Source of the DNA: Phosphoribacter sp037046615
GTDB lineage: Bacteria; Actinomycetota; Actinomycetes; Actinomycetales; Dermatophilaceae
Direction of reading: 5' to 3'
Length of the DNA: 64,000 nucleotides
Assembly (NCBI GenBank): GCA_037046615.1
Contig: JBAOHD010000012.1
Span: 62,001-126,000 of the forward strand
Position 1 is the first letter of the stretch. The number at the start of each line of letters is the position of its first letter. Positions 1 through 10,058 of the stretch are shown here, piece after piece. Under the pieces are notes generated by a model, which searched no databases, had not been told where the DNA came from, and saw nothing but the letters and a program-made list of their open reading frames with translations. A program made the translations under genes and the position numbers.

Positions 1-1952
1 AGGCGGACCGGGCCGCGGCCCGGCAGCGTCACTGTTGTGCCGTTGGTCGTGCCGAGGTCGCGGACCATGACGTGCCAGCCTTCGAGGATCACCTCGAGGT
101 GGTTGCGGGACACGTCGCGCAGGGGACTTGCCACCTTGACGACGTGCGGGCGCGACGCCAACGGGGTCGCCGGATCGACGCTCGGGGCGCGCCCCATGAG
201 CACGCCGCGGTCGAGGGTGACGACGTCGCCGGTCGACAGCCGCAGGACCCCGAGGGTCGGGCGAGGGGTCGAGAACGGTTCTTGGGTCGGCACGGGGCGC
301 CCGCAGGTGCGGCAGGTCGCCTGGTGAGGTGGGCTCACGTGCCCGGCCGGACACAGGACGGCCAGGACGCTCACGGTGTTGACCGAGGGAGCCTGGGCGC
401 CGCCGAGGAGCGCGCTGCGGTCGACGGTCGCGTCGAAGGCGTCGGGGTCGTCGGACGCGTCGGGCGGGCTGGAGTATGCCGGGTATGCCGGTGCGCTGCC
501 CGGTGCGGGGGGCGCCGGCTGTGGCGCGGGGGCCGGGGTCGGGACTGGCGCGGGGGTCGGGGCTGGCTGGGGCGTCGGGGACGGCTCCCATGCCGGAGCG
601 GGGCCCGACGGTGACGTGGGTGTGGGCTCAGCGGTCGGCACAGGCACTGTGACACCCGCGGCTGATGGCTCGGGCGGGACAGGCACGTTCGGTGCCGGGA
701 TCGGCGGGAGCGATACCGGATGGGCAGGGTCGACGGGCGCTTCGACTCCGCTCTTGCGGGCAAACCGTGACACGACCCGTGGTCGCGGCGCCTCACCACC
801 CGGCGCCTGGCTGGCTACCGCTTCACCACCTGCCGCCTCGCCGGCTGTGGATATAGCACCAGAGGCCGCCGAGGGCGCAGCTGGCGCTCCTGGCGGCGGG
901 GCGGTCGGGGCGACGGGAGGCATCAAGGAGGGGGGCGGAGGGGGCTCGGGGCGGTCGCCCGCCCTCATCAGCTCGCTCGATGACCCGGACGACCCGGACG
1001 ACCCGGACTCGATGGATTCCGCGGACTCAATGGGTTCGGCGGACTCGATGGGTTCCGCGGGCTGGATGAGTTCGACGGGCTGAATGGACTCGGTGGGCTG
1101 GACGACCTGCTCGCGGGCCGGTAGCGCATGACCACTGGACAGCGATGACGGGTCCTTCGGAGCTGGCGTCGGCGCTGGCATCGGCGCTGCCACGGCGAAG
1201 TCGGGCAGCTCGGCGACGAAATCGGGTGCAGGAGGCGGCGGAGCGGCAGCGACCGACGGCGGCGGCAGCGGTGCGGCATACGGGGTCACGGTGCGGGTGG
1301 GCACCGGAGGCGCCGACGGCACCCATCCCCCCACGGCCCGGCTCGGGACGATGACCGGCCCCGCGGCCGGCGTTGAGGGGGGAGGCGCCGAGACCGGCGC
1401 CGCTGGGGTCTCCCACGGCAGGTGGTCGATCGGCCCTCCCGCCGCGGGGGGAGACGGGACGGCATACGGGGTGACTGTGGGCGCAGGCGGTGCAGCGGGC
1501 GTTGTGGGCGTTGTGGGCGTAGGCGGTGCTGTCGGTGCAATGGCGACGGGAGGCGCGGCGGCGGGTGCTGGACTCGCTGTCGGGCCGGCCGGCGCCAGGG
1601 GCAGGAGGACGACGGCAGCGACATCGGTGAGGGTGACGTCGGCCCAGTCGTGGGGGGCGACGGGACGCACCTCCCGGCGACGCCCGGCGACGAGGGCGTC
1701 GGCAAACGCGCCCTTGGCCACGACGATGCGCACCCCCGCACCGACGAGATGGGCCGCGGCGACCGACGGCGGGCCACCATTGCGACCCAGGGCGCTGAGC
1801 GCGTCGTCGAAGCGCCCGCTGTCGACCGCGGCGCGCAGGTGAGGGAGGCGGACGTCGGCGGCGTCAAGCTCGGCGAAGATCGACATGCCGGCACCGGCGA
1901 CGACGACCCATCCGGGCGGGACGTGGGGCGCCTGGAGCACGGCGCCGGTCAT
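1..1952 (-). CDS. FHA-domain protein with long Pro/Ala linker, 3' end outside window
   Basis: The frame is open from an ATG at 1952 to the window edge (650 codons) without a stop. Residues 1-120 form a compact domain I do not recognise. About 400 residues of Pro/Ala/Thr linker follow, including Glu-Ser-Ile-type tandem repeats and Gly-Ser-Ser repeats. A short zinc-ribbon-like segment (CPAGH, then CRTCG) lies near residues 532-550. From about residue 560 there is an FHA domain with GRAPS, SRNH and GTTNGT motifs, the usual phosphothreonine-binding signature. The ATG overlaps the stop of the PP2C phosphatase gene (ATGA), so the two are translationally coupled. FHA proteins bind Thr-phosphorylated partners. 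With a phosphatase next door and a pseudokinase 6 kb away, a role in Ser/Thr phospho-signalling at the cell envelope is a reasonable inference. Confidence 0.8.
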   Translation of the reverse strand, partial: MTGAVLQAPHVPPGWVVVAGAGMSIFAELDAADVRLPHLRAAVDSGRFDDALSALGRNGGPPSVAAAHLVGAGVRIVVAKGAFADALVAGRRREVRPVAPHDWADVTLTDVAAVVLLPLAPAGPTASPAPAAAPPVAIAPTAPPTPTTPTTPAAPPAPTVTPYAVPSPPAAGGPIDHLPWETPAAPVSAPPPSTPAAGPVIVPSRAVGGWVPSAPPVPTRTVTPYAAPLPPPSVAAAPPPPAPDFVAELPDFAVAAPMPAPTPAPKDPSSLSSGHALPAREQVVQPTESIQPVELIQPAEPIESAEPIESAESIESGSSGSSGSSSELMRAGDRPEPPPPPSLMPPVAPTAPPPGAPAAPSAASGAISTAGEAAGGEAVASQAPGGEAPRPRVVSRFARKSGVEAPVDPAHPVSLPPIPAPNVPVPPEPSAAGVTVPVPTAEPTPTSPSGPAPAWEPSPTPQPAPTPAPVPTPAPAPQPAPPAPGSAPAYPAYSSPPDASDDPDAFDATVDRSALLGGAQAPSVNTVSVLAVLCPAGHVSPPHQATCRTCGRPVPTQEPFSTPRPTLGVLRLSTGDVVTLDRGVLMGRAPSVDPATPLASRPHVVKVASPLRDVSRNHLEVILEGWHVMVRDLGTTNGTTVTLPGRGPVR

Positions 1953-2734
1953 GACGTGACCCCTCGAGGCACCGTGTCCTCGTCCACCTCAGCCGCGGGG
2001 TATGTCGGCAACTCGACGACGATGACCGTGACGTTGTCGCGGCCGCCGTTGTCGACAGCGCGGGCGACGAGTGTCTCTGCGCAATGTTGGGCATCGAGGC
2101 CGGCGCCGAGGATCGCGCGGATCTCGTCGTCTCCGACCTCATTGGTCAGACCGTCGGAGCACACGACGAAACGCTCCCCCGGGCACGGCGGGAAGACCCA
2201 TGTGTCGACCTGCGGGAGGATCTCGCGACCGAGCGACCGGGTGACCGTATGCCGCAGCGGATGACGCAACGCTTCGGCGGGGGTGATGAATCCGGCGTCG
2301 ACGAGTTCCTGCACCTCGGAGTGGTCGACGGTCACCTGCGACAAGGTGCCGTCGATGTAGCGGTAGACCCGGGAGTCGCCGAGATTGAGCACCGCCCAGT
2401 GCAGCGAGCCACCGGCCGCGACGAGCGCGACGCCGGTGAGGGTCGTGGCCATGCCGGTCTGCCCCGGGTCGCGGGCCGCGGAGCTGAGGATGCGTCGGTT
2501 GGCGACGTCGACTTGGGCGACGAGATCGGCCAAGCGCAGGTCGTCACGGTCGGCGAGTTCACCGAGGGCACTCACCGTGAGGCCACTCGCAACCTCACCG
2601 GCCGCATGACCACCCATCCCGTCGGCGACGACGAAGACGCCCCCACGCGCGAAGGCCGAGTCCTCGTTGTGCTCACGCACACGCCCGACGTCGGTCGCGA
2701 CACCCACGCGAAGGTCCAACCCACTCGCCGACAT
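1949..2734 (-). CDS. PP2C-family Ser/Thr protein phosphatase
   Basis: This 261-residue protein has the complete metal-dependent PP2C fold motifs in order: EHNEDSAF near residue 20, VADGMGGHAAGE near 35-46, GDSRVYR in the middle, CSDGLTNEV near 190, and GGRDNVTVIVV near the end. The Asp residues that hold the two metal ions are all present. There is no transmembrane segment or sensor domain, so it is a minimal cytoplasmic phosphatase like the catalytic part of mycobacterial PstP. The start ATG at 2734 is preceded by a good GGAAGGA ribosome site and lies 21 bases after the cca stop, so cca, this gene and the FHA gene look like one operon. It would remove phosphate from Ser/Thr kinase substrates. 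Confidence 0.92.
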   Translation of the reverse strand: MSASGLDLRVGVATDVGRVREHNEDSAFARGGVFVVADGMGGHAAGEVASGLTVSALGELADRDDLRLADLVAQVDVANRRILSSAARDPGQTGMATTLTGVALVAAGGSLHWAVLNLGDSRVYRYIDGTLSQVTVDHSEVQELVDAGFITPAEALRHPLRHTVTRSLGREILPQVDTWVFPPCPGERFVVCSDGLTNEVGDDEIRAILGAGLDAQHCAETLVARAVDNGGRDNVTVIVVELPTYPAAEVDEDTVPRGVTS

Positions 2735-2755
2735 CCCGCGTCCTTCCGTCAGTTG

Positions 2756-4417
2756 TCACCCACCAGCAGAGGGTAGGCCGTCCGCTCCCCCTCGCGCTGC
2801 GAGGTCGCCACCCTGTCCCGACTGGCGGGCAGTCCACCACTCGCGGAGGCGGTCTGCCGCCGCCTCCTTCCCGATCGGGCCTTCGTCGAGGCGCACGGTC
2901 AACAGGTAGGAGTAGGCCTGCCCGAGGACGGGACCCGGCTTGATCCCGAGGATGGCCGCGATCTCGTGACCGTCGAGTTCGGGGCGGACGGCGGCGAGTT
3001 CCTCCTCAGCGGCCAGGCGGGCGATCCGCAGCTCGAGGGCGTCGTAGGTGCGGGCCAGCCGCGCGGCCTTGCGGGCATTCCGCGTCGTGCAATCGCTGCG
3101 GGTGAGCAGGTGCAGCCGTTCGAGGAGGGGGCCCGCGTCGGTGACATAGCGCCGCACCGCCGAATCGGTCCACTGCCCATCGCCATAACCGTGGAAGCGC
3201 AAATGCAGCTCGACGAGCCGCGCCACCGCCTTCACAGTGTCCTTATCGAACCGCAACTCCCGCAACCGTTTTGCGACCATGCGCGCGCCGACGAGCTCGT
3301 GGTGGTGGAAGGACACGCCCCCACCGGGTTCGAACCGCCGGGTGGCCGGCTTGCCGATGTCGTGCAAGAGGGCAGCCAGGCGCAGCACGAGGTCGGGTCG
3401 GGTCACGACGGGGTATGCCGCACCTTCGCCGCTGCCCTCGCCCCCGCCCTTGCCTTCCCCCTCGCCCTTGCCAGAGGCAGACGCCGCCGACGCCCCACCC
3501 GACGCGACGAGGCCAGCGCGGGACGCAGGCGTCGAGCCTTCCAGAGCGATGGCCTGCTCCAAGACGGTGAGCGAGTGGTCATAGACGTCCTTGTGCCGGT
3601 GGTGCTCGTCGACCTCGAGCCGCAGCGCGGCCAACTCGGGCAGGAAGACGTCGGCCACGCCCGTGTCGACGAGCAGTGCCAACCCGTCAGCGGGCGCGGG
3701 GGCGAGGACGAGCTTGACGAACTCGTCGCGGATCCGCTCGGCCGAGACCATCGCCAGTGTTTCGGCCCGCTCGGTCATCGCCACCCGCACCGACTCGTCG
3801 ACGATGAAGCCGAGCTGCGCGGTGAAGCGGGCCGCGCGCATCATCCGCAATGGGTCGTCGGCAAAGGACTCCACCGCGGTCGCCGGGGTCCGCAGCCGGT
3901 GGGCGGCGAGATCGGCGAGCCCCCCGTGGAGGTCGACGAACTCGAGGCTCGGGAGCCGCAAAGCCATAGCGTTGACGGTGAAGTCCCGCCGCACGAGGTC
4001 GTCGGCGAGGTTCGTGCCGAAGGCGACCTCCGGCTTGCGGCTGGCCCGGTCGTAGACGTCGGTGCGATAGGTCGTGACCTCGATCATGGCCGTGCCCTTG
4101 CGCAGCCCGATCGTGCCGAAGTCCCGCCCGATCTCCCAGTGCGTGTCGGCCCACCCAGCGATGACCGCGAGGGTTTCGTCGGGGGTCGCGTCAGTCGTGA
4201 AGTCGAGGTCCGGGGAAGTCCGCCCGAGGAAGGCATCCCGCACCGGCCCACCGACGAGGGCCAGTTCGTGACCGGCCGCCTCGAAGCGCTCCCCCAGCTC
4301 CCGCAGGAGGGGGATGACCGGCGCGAGCGCCGCGACAGCCGCCCGGAGCAGGCTCGCCTCCTGCGCCTGAGACGGGGCGGCGCCCTCGGGCGATCCGGTG
4401 CGCGCGTTCCCAGCCAT
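2756..4417 (-). CDS. cca: CCA tRNA nucleotidyltransferase
   Basis: The protein adds or repairs the CCA end of tRNAs. The N-terminal nucleotidyltransferase head shows GGPVRDAFLG, the DLDF metal-binding pair, RRDFTVNAMA and the DPLRMMRAARF motif. A C-terminal HD domain (LLHDIGKP) follows. Between them lies a Gly/Glu/Lys-rich, low-complexity insert near residues 315-340 that is not part of the family core. I chose the ATG at 4417 (553 residues); a TTG three codons upstream is also open. The gene faces away from the NUDIX gene across about 200 bases, and this adjacency is typical of actinobacterial chromosomes near the origin. Confidence 0.93.
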   Translation of the reverse strand: MAGNARTGSPEGAAPSQAQEASLLRAAVAALAPVIPLLRELGERFEAAGHELALVGGPVRDAFLGRTSPDLDFTTDATPDETLAVIAGWADTHWEIGRDFGTIGLRKGTAMIEVTTYRTDVYDRASRKPEVAFGTNLADDLVRRDFTVNAMALRLPSLEFVDLHGGLADLAAHRLRTPATAVESFADDPLRMMRAARFTAQLGFIVDESVRVAMTERAETLAMVSAERIRDEFVKLVLAPAPADGLALLVDTGVADVFLPELAALRLEVDEHHRHKDVYDHSLTVLEQAIALEGSTPASRAGLVASGGASAASASGKGEGEGKGGGEGSGEGAAYPVVTRPDLVLRLAALLHDIGKPATRRFEPGGGVSFHHHELVGARMVAKRLRELRFDKDTVKAVARLVELHLRFHGYGDGQWTDSAVRRYVTDAGPLLERLHLLTRSDCTTRNARKAARLARTYDALELRIARLAAEEELAAVRPELDGHEIAAILGIKPGPVLGQAYSYLLTVRLDEGPIGKEAAADRLREWWTARQSGQGGDLAARGGADGLPSAGG

Positions 4418-4626
4418 AGGGGTCAAGGGTAGTCACGCCAACCGCGCTCGGATGCCGCACCTCACCACCATTCCTCACCACCTCACCCCGCCCGCACCTC
4501 ACCACCGCGGCACGACCCGCCTCGACACGGCGCCCGAGCACACGGCATACCCGATGGTGTGTGCCCGAGCACCTCGACGGTGCGAGTCAGCGCGGCCCGG
4601 ACGACGGCCCTGGTTAGAGTGGAAGC

Positions 4627-5112
4627 GTGACCCACCCTCCCGCGCCTTCGACGATCCACGGCAGGCACCTGCCCTGGGTCGAGGAGCGGTCGGCAGGCGG
4701 GGTCATCATCGACATCCACGAAGGGGCCGCGCGCACGGCCGCCATCGCGCGCCGCAATCGCGCCGGCCGGGTCGAATGGTGCCTGCCCAAGGGGCACATC
4801 GAGCCGGGTGAGACGCTCCCCGAGACGGCGGTCCGCGAGGTCGCCGAGGAGACCGGGATCGTCGGGCGGGTCCTGGCCGAGCTCGGCACGATCGACTATT
4901 GGTTCGCCGCCGGCGACAAGCGGGTGCACAAGTTCGTCCACCACTACCTCCTCGAGGCCACGGGTGGCGAGTTGACGATCGACAACGACCCTGACCGCGA
5001 GGCCATTGACGTCTCGTGGTTTTGGCTCGACGAGGTCCACCAGCACCTGACCTTCCCCAACGAGCGGCGCATCGCCAAGATGGCCTGGGAGCGTCTAGCG
5101 GGCACGGCGTGA
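4627..5112 (+). CDS. NUDIX hydrolase
   Basis: A 161-residue MutT-like protein with an intact Nudix box: GHIEPGE, then the REVAEETG core. It would hydrolyse a nucleoside diphosphate linked to another group; the substrate cannot be read from the sequence. The start is a GTG. The stop overlaps the GTG of the next gene (GTGA), so the two are probably co-translated. A NUDIX gene between cca and the DUF6049 gene is the common actinobacterial order. Confidence 0.9.
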   Translation: MTHPPAPSTIHGRHLPWVEERSAGGVIIDIHEGAARTAAIARRNRAGRVEWCLPKGHIEPGETLPETAVREVAEETGIVGRVLAELGTIDYWFAAGDKRVHKFVHHYLLEATGGELTIDNDPDREAIDVSWFWLDEVHQHLTFPNERRIAKMAWERLAGTA

Positions 5113-7700
5113 CCCGCGGGAGGGCTGTCCTGGGCGGCGGGAGCGCTGGCTCCCGCAGTCGGGGCGCCCGACGGGCCGTCATCACCGCCCTCGCGAGCAC
5201 GCTCGTCGTGGTCTTGTGGCTCGTCGTCGGCGCGTCGCCAGATTTCGGTATGCCGTCCGCCTCCGCGAGTGCGCTGCTGGGCTCATCCCCTCGTCAAGGC
5301 AGTGTCACGGCGAGGCATCATGCCTCGCTCTCGACGGTCGCCACGCCCTTTGCCCAGCCCGGCACTCTCGTCCTGACGTCCGTGTCACCAGCCGTCGCCG
5401 GACCCACCACCCCGGTCGTGGTGACCGGCACGATCCGATCGGTCGAGGGGGAAGCCTTCGCCAACCCCACCGTCCGGGTCGTCCGAGGCCGCTCGTCGGT
5501 GACGACGCAGGACGCACTCGACGCGTGGGTGGCCAGCGGAGACCCCACCGCGGGCTCCGAGATCGGGCGCGTGTCCGTGCCGGGAGTGGTGGCGCCAGGG
5601 GCTCCCCTCACCTTCTCGGTCACGCTCTCCCCCGACTCGGTGCGCCTGACTCGGGCCTATGGTGCGGTCCCCATCGTCATCGACGTGCAGTCCAACGACG
5701 GCCAGACGCGGGGTCTGATCCGCACCTTCGTCGGCTGGCAGCGGGCCCCTGAATACACGCCGATCTCGCTCGCCACCGTCGTGCCCATCACCCTTGACCC
5801 CGACCCCGCGCTCCAGGCACTTGACCCCGCGGTGCGCGGCCAGGCGTGGATCGCTGCGGTCGGGTCGGCGTCGCGGCTCGCACGACTTGTCACGGCCGCT
5901 GGGCGGGGCGGCATACCCCTGTCGTATGCCGTCGACCCCGCGATCCTCGGTCCCCTCAAGGTCGCCGGGAAGTCCGGCGCGCAAGAGTGGGGTGTCGGCC
6001 GATCTCCTCCCACCGGCGGGCGGCCCGGCGGCACCGATCCCGCCGCCGGCCGCCTGCGCCCTCGTCGCCGTCACCGCCATCCTCACCGCCGACTCCGGTG
6101 TCGCCGGCTGTGGCGGGGCCGCAGCCGTCCGTGGCGGTGTCGGCGCCACCGACGACACCGACGACACCGGCGACCGCGCCCGATCCGGCGACGACACCCA
6201 GCGAGGTGGGCGCGCGGGCCAGCTTCCTCGCGGCCTTGGCGGCTGCCACCGCTGGCCAACGGGTGTATGCGCTGCCCGAGAGCGACTTCGACCTTGCGGC
6301 GCTTCGGCCGGGGGACACCGGATCGGCTCTCGTCGGCCAGGCGCTCTTGCCCGCCACCCGCCTCACGACAGCGTTGCCTGCAGCCTTGCCGGCAACCTCG
6401 CCTGCAGGGACGGCCGGCGCGCTTCCTCGGTTGGCCTGGCCCGTCGACGGCGTGCTCACCGAGGGTCTCGACGAGCGTCTGCGGGCGGCATACCGCACCG
6501 GGCCCGATGTCCTCCTGCTCGTCCGCGGCGACCACCCGCACGGGCGAGCTCACCCCCGAGGGTGCGGCGCGGACCGCAGCGGGGACTCCCGTGGCCCGCT
6601 GGGATGATCGCCTGAGTGACATCGCCGCCCACGCCGGTGACCCACTGCTCACCGCAGAAGTCCTCCAGCGATTCGCCGCGCAGTCGGCCGTCCTGCTGGC
6701 CGAGCGGCCGTCGATCCGCCGTGATGCCGTCGTCGCCCTGCCTCGCGGGCTGGACCCGGACGCGGCTGCCCTCTCACGTTTCCTGCAGGACGTCCGCACG
6801 ATCCCCTGGCTCACGCCCGTCGGCCTCGATGCGGTGGCTGACCCACGGAGCCGGGTCGACGACCCCGATTGCGACCGCACCGCCGACCGGTGCGTCGAGA
6901 GCGGTTTCCGGGCAACGTCCGGGGCAGCATCCGGGGCAGCGTCCGGTGACAGGTCCGAGACCACGTCCGGAGCCCCATCGGGCGCAGTGGCTCCGACGGT
7001 GCTCACTGACGGCGTCCTGCCCGCGATCACCGAGCGCCAGGCAGCCTTGGTGGCCTACCGAGTCGCGCAGCCGAACACAGTCGGTGATGTCACGACGACT
7101 GACCGGTGGGTCGACATTGCCCTCACCCTCACCTCGGTGCGCTGGCGGACCAATCCGACGGGTTTCCGGGAGTTGCTCCAGGGTCTCGACGGTGAGGTCG
7201 CAGCCGTTTCAGCTGGCCTGGGGATCGTCCCACAGACCGCCAATTTCCTTGCCGACGAAGGTATTTTGCTCATCACGGTCGCCAACGACCTCGACCTCCC
7301 GGTGGCTGACATCACCGTCCATCTCGCCCCGACCAACGCGCGGATGGCGGTGTCTGAACCGATCACCCCGATCTCGATCGCAGCTCGGAGCAAGGCGACG
7401 GTGCCGGTGCGGATGATCGCTGTCGCTCAGGGACTCGTCCCGATCGATGCCTGGCTCACCGGACCTGACGGGGCCCGGGTCGGATCCTCGACGACGATCC
7501 AGGTCCGGGCCGCCCCGCCCGGCGCCTGGCTCTACGTCGTCGCGGGTGCGGGCCTGCTCGCCTTGCTCATCGTCGGTGCATGGCGATCCCTGCGCCGGCC
7601 CAGTCGGGTGCCCGACTCGGTCGTCCTCGATCCCGGTCGAGGTCCAGCCCGAACCCCCGCTCGAACCCCCGCTCGAGGACCCGCTCGAGGACCCGCTTGA
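5109..7700 (+). CDS. DUF6049-type secreted/membrane protein (frame-shifted)
   Basis: The protein begins at a GTG overlapping the NUDIX stop. It has an N-terminal signal or anchor (VITALASTLVVVLWLVVGA), a long extracytoplasmic part, and one C-terminal membrane segment (PGAWLYVVAGAGLLALLIVGAW) followed by a short tail. This layout, and the position before the MurJ/pseudokinase genes, match the DUF6049 family of actinobacteria, whose function is not established. The reading frame changes about three times, near 5,985, 6,110 and 6,540, while protein-like sequence continues in each frame, so these look like sequencing indels. The 3' end is uncertain. One frame stops at 7,700 inside a 12-bp repeat; another gives an acidic Pro-Leu-Glu-Asp tail ending at 7,797. 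Confidence 0.7.
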   Translation: MTRGRAVLGGGSAGSRSRGARRAVITALASTLVVVLWLVVGASPDFGMPSASASALLGSSPRQGSVTARHHASLSTVATPFAQPGTLVLTSVSPAVAGPTTPVVVTGTIRSVEGEAFANPTVRVVRGRSSVTTQDALDAWVASGDPTAGSEIGRVSVPGVVAPGAPLTFSVTLSPDSVRLTRAYGAVPIVIDVQSNDGQTRGLIRTFVGWQRAPEYTPISLATVVPITLDPDPALQALDPAVRGQAWIAAVGSASRLARLVTAAGRGGIPLSYAVDPAILGPLKVAGKSGAQEWGVGRSPPTGGRPGGTDPAAGRLRPRRRHRHPHRRLRCRRLWRGRSRPWRCRRHRRHRRHRRPRPIRRRHPARWARGPASSRPWRLPPLANGCMRCPRATSTLRRFGRGTPDRLSSARRSCPPPASRQRCLQPCRQPRLQGRPARFLGWPGPSTACSPRVSTSVCGRHTAPGPMSSCSSAATTRTGELTPEGAARTAAGTPVARWDDRLSDIAAHAGDPLLTAEVLQRFAAQSAVLLAERPSIRRDAVVALPRGLDPDAAALSRFLQDVRTIPWLTPVGLDAVADPRSRVDDPDCDRTADRCVESGFRATSGAASGAASGDRSETTSGAPSGAVAPTVLTDGVLPAITERQAALVAYRVAQPNTVGDVTTTDRWVDIALTLTSVRWRTNPTGFRELLQGLDGEVAAVSAGLGIVPQTANFLADEGILLITVANDLDLPVADITVHLAPTNARMAVSEPITPISIAARSKATVPVRMIAVAQGLVPIDAWLTGPDGARVGSSTTIQVRAAPPGAWLYVVAGAGLLALLIVGAWRSLRRPSRVPDSVVLDPGRGPARTPARTPARGPARGPA

Positions 7701-7710
7701 GGACCCGCTC
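7651..7710 (+). repeat. 12-bp tandem repeat, five copies, at the 3' end of the DUF6049 gene
   Basis: Five in-register copies of GA(A/G)(C/G)(C/A)CCCGCT(C/T) run from 7,651 to 7,710. In one frame they encode repeated EPPL/EDPL units, in another TPAR/GPAR units. A copy-number or indel error here would change the frame, so the true end of the gene cannot be fixed from this sequence. Confidence 0.85.
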
Positions 7711-7958
7711 GAGGCGGAAGGGCGCGGACGGCATCCGGAATCTCCCGATCCACCCGAGGCACGCGAGGCGCACTCCACCGGAGACCAGCCCTCCTGAGGC
7801 TGCGCGTCACGCCGGTTTCGACCACCGATTTGCATAGGATCAGACGGTGAGCGCCGCTGTCGAGCGCTCGTCAGCCGGGCACCGGGGAGACGGCACAGGT
7901 CCGACCGTGCGTCCACAGGGGACTCCCATGGTGCGCGGCGACCACAGGAGGAGATCGC

Positions 7959-10009
7959 GTGCTCGCCATCGGACCCGGTTCTACCCTCGCGGGCCGGTAT
8001 GCCGTCCGCGAGCGTCGCGCTGTCGGCCCTGGCTGGGAGCGCTGGTCCGCGCTCGACCTCACGCTCGACCGGGAGGTCGTCCTCCTCACCTTCCCCCGGG
8101 ACAGCCCGCATGCCGACGCCACGCTTGATGCTGCCCGGCGTGCTGCGTCCGCGACTGACCCCCGGCTGACTCAAGTCCTCGACGCGAGCGGCCCGGCCTC
8201 GCCGCCATCCGGTGCGGGTGGACCTGCATGACAGGCGCACCCCAGCCCGTCGTCTGCGATCCACTACATCGTCGAATCCCCCCACCCCGGGGCCCGGTCG
8301 CTGCGGTCGATCATCGCCGATGGCCCCATCCCCGACGACGAGGCTCGACGCATCGCCGGCGAGGTCGCCATGGCACTCACCGAAGCGGGCCGGATCGGCC
8401 TCCATCACGGCGACCTTTCGCTCGGGTCGGTCCTGATCGACCCGCAGGGCGCCGTGATCGTCCGCGGGATGGCCACGGAAGCGGCCCTGCGCGGGCTGGA
8501 TACCACCGGCGACGACGTCACCACCGCGGACGCCCGGGCGATCGTGGCCCTGCTCTATGCCGCCCTCACGACGCGGTGGCCTTTGACCTCTCACGATGCC
8601 GCGCGTCGTCTGCCGATGACGGATGAGTCTGGCGTGGGCTGGCGGGAGCGTGGCTGAGAGCGGGGGTGCGGGCTCCGGTGTGTCTGCCGATGGCACCCGC
8701 GCAGGCGAGCACGGCGGCGATCGCACCTGAGGACGACGCTCCGGCCCCGCGGATCAGTGGCGTCCTGGTCCCTGCGAGCGAGCTCGTCCCCGGGGTCTCT
8801 CCCGCCCTCGACGCAGCCATCGATGAGGTCCTCGGTCCCGAGGCCCGCCCGATGCGGCCCCAGGACGTCGCGGCGATGCTCAAACCGTGGTCGCCCTACC
8901 CGCTGGTCGATCTCCACTCGGACCTGCGTCGCGAGAGCCCGATCGACCCCCTGTCAGTGCGGACCGACCGCACCGGTGTCTCGCTCGTCCCCTCCGCCCA
9001 CTCCGCCGGCCTTCGCGTCCTGCACCCACCTCTCGCTCATCCGCCTGCACCGTCTGAGTCCACGGTCTCCCCTGCCTCCCCGACCTCACCTGACTCGCCT
9101 GCCGCCCCGACCTCACCTGGCTCCCCGGTTCCCTCTGCCGCCTCCCTCGCCTCCCTCCCTTGCCTCCCCTGCCTCGCCTGCCACGTCTGGGTGTCTGGGG
9201 TGTCTGCGGCGCGAGCGGCGACCCGGCCACACCGGCCACACCGGCCGAGACGGTCTTCGAGGATGCCGCGATCAGCCAGGTGCTCTCTCGGGAGCCCACC
9301 AGCACGTCGACCGCCGATCCGCTCCTGCCCGACCTGGGCGCCCCGACCCGCAAAGAGTCACGCCTCGCCCTCGGAATCATCGGCGGGCTCGTCCTCCTCC
9401 TCGCGCTTCTGGGCATCTGGGGTGTGTCCCGCATGGGCTCGGGAGCGAGCACCGTCCTCCCCCAGGCGACCTCCCGTGCGCTCGTCCGGCGCATCCAACA
9501 CATCTGACACACCGTCCAGCACACCCGCCACCGGATCGACACCCGACGCGACGACGGCCGGCTCGGCCCTCACCCCTGTCCCGGTGACGGCGGGCACGGC
9601 ATACGAGCCCCAGAACGGCGGCTCGGTCGCCTCGAAGACCGCCGTGCGTGCCTATGACGGCAAACTCGACACGCTTTGGGTGAGCAATGCGTGGTACCAG
9701 ACCGACAAGTTCGGGGGCTTGCCCATCCCCGGGCTCGGCCTGGTCCTCGACGTCGGGCAGCCCACCCCCCTGCGCCAGGTCACCGTGACGGTGCCGACCG
9801 CCCAGGACTTCACGGTCAGCGTCGGCGGCGCCCCGACCCCCGAGGGAGCGACCGTCATCGGCTCAGTGACCGGCCAGAGCGGGCCGCACACGTTCAGCGT
9901 GCCGGAGGGCACGGCCGACGCTCGTTATGTCATCGTCTACGTCACTCGACTCGGCGCCGAGGGCCAGCGGTTCCGAGCCCAGGTCGCCGAAGTGGCGATC
10001 GCCCGCTGA
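7959..10009 (+). CDS. Membrane pseudokinase with C-terminal discoidin-like domain (frame-shifted)
   Basis: The GTG start at 7,959 follows an AGGAGGA ribosome site. Residues 1-230 resemble a Ser/Thr kinase fold (GSTLAGRYAVRERRAVG at the N-lobe), but key residues are missing. The strand that should carry the VAIK lysine reads VVLLTF, the catalytic loop reads HGDLSLGS without the usual Asn, and DFG is replaced, so it should be catalytically dead. A Pro/Ser linker, one membrane segment (LALGIIGGLVLLLALLGIWG near 9,370-9,435) and a beta-rich extracellular domain (AYDGKLDTLWVS onward) follow. In Mycobacterium tuberculosis the equivalent pseudokinase and extracellular domain are fused to the lipid II flippase MviN/MurJ and bind an FHA protein. 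Frame changes occur near 8,200-8,275, 8,640, 9,150 and 9,490. Confidence 0.7.
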
Positions 10010-10058
10010 GCCACACGGCATACCCTGATCGCACCCACCTCGAAGGAGCCCGCACATC

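Noticed and set aside
376..1083. A 235-residue plus-strand open frame at the window start
   Set aside because: It is the antisense shadow of the Pro/Ala linker of the minus-strand FHA protein, which is open over the whole 1,952 bases and has coherent domains at both ends.
2966..4432. A 488-residue plus-strand frame opposite cca
   Set aside because: High-GC antisense shadow; the minus strand encodes all tRNA nucleotidyltransferase motifs.
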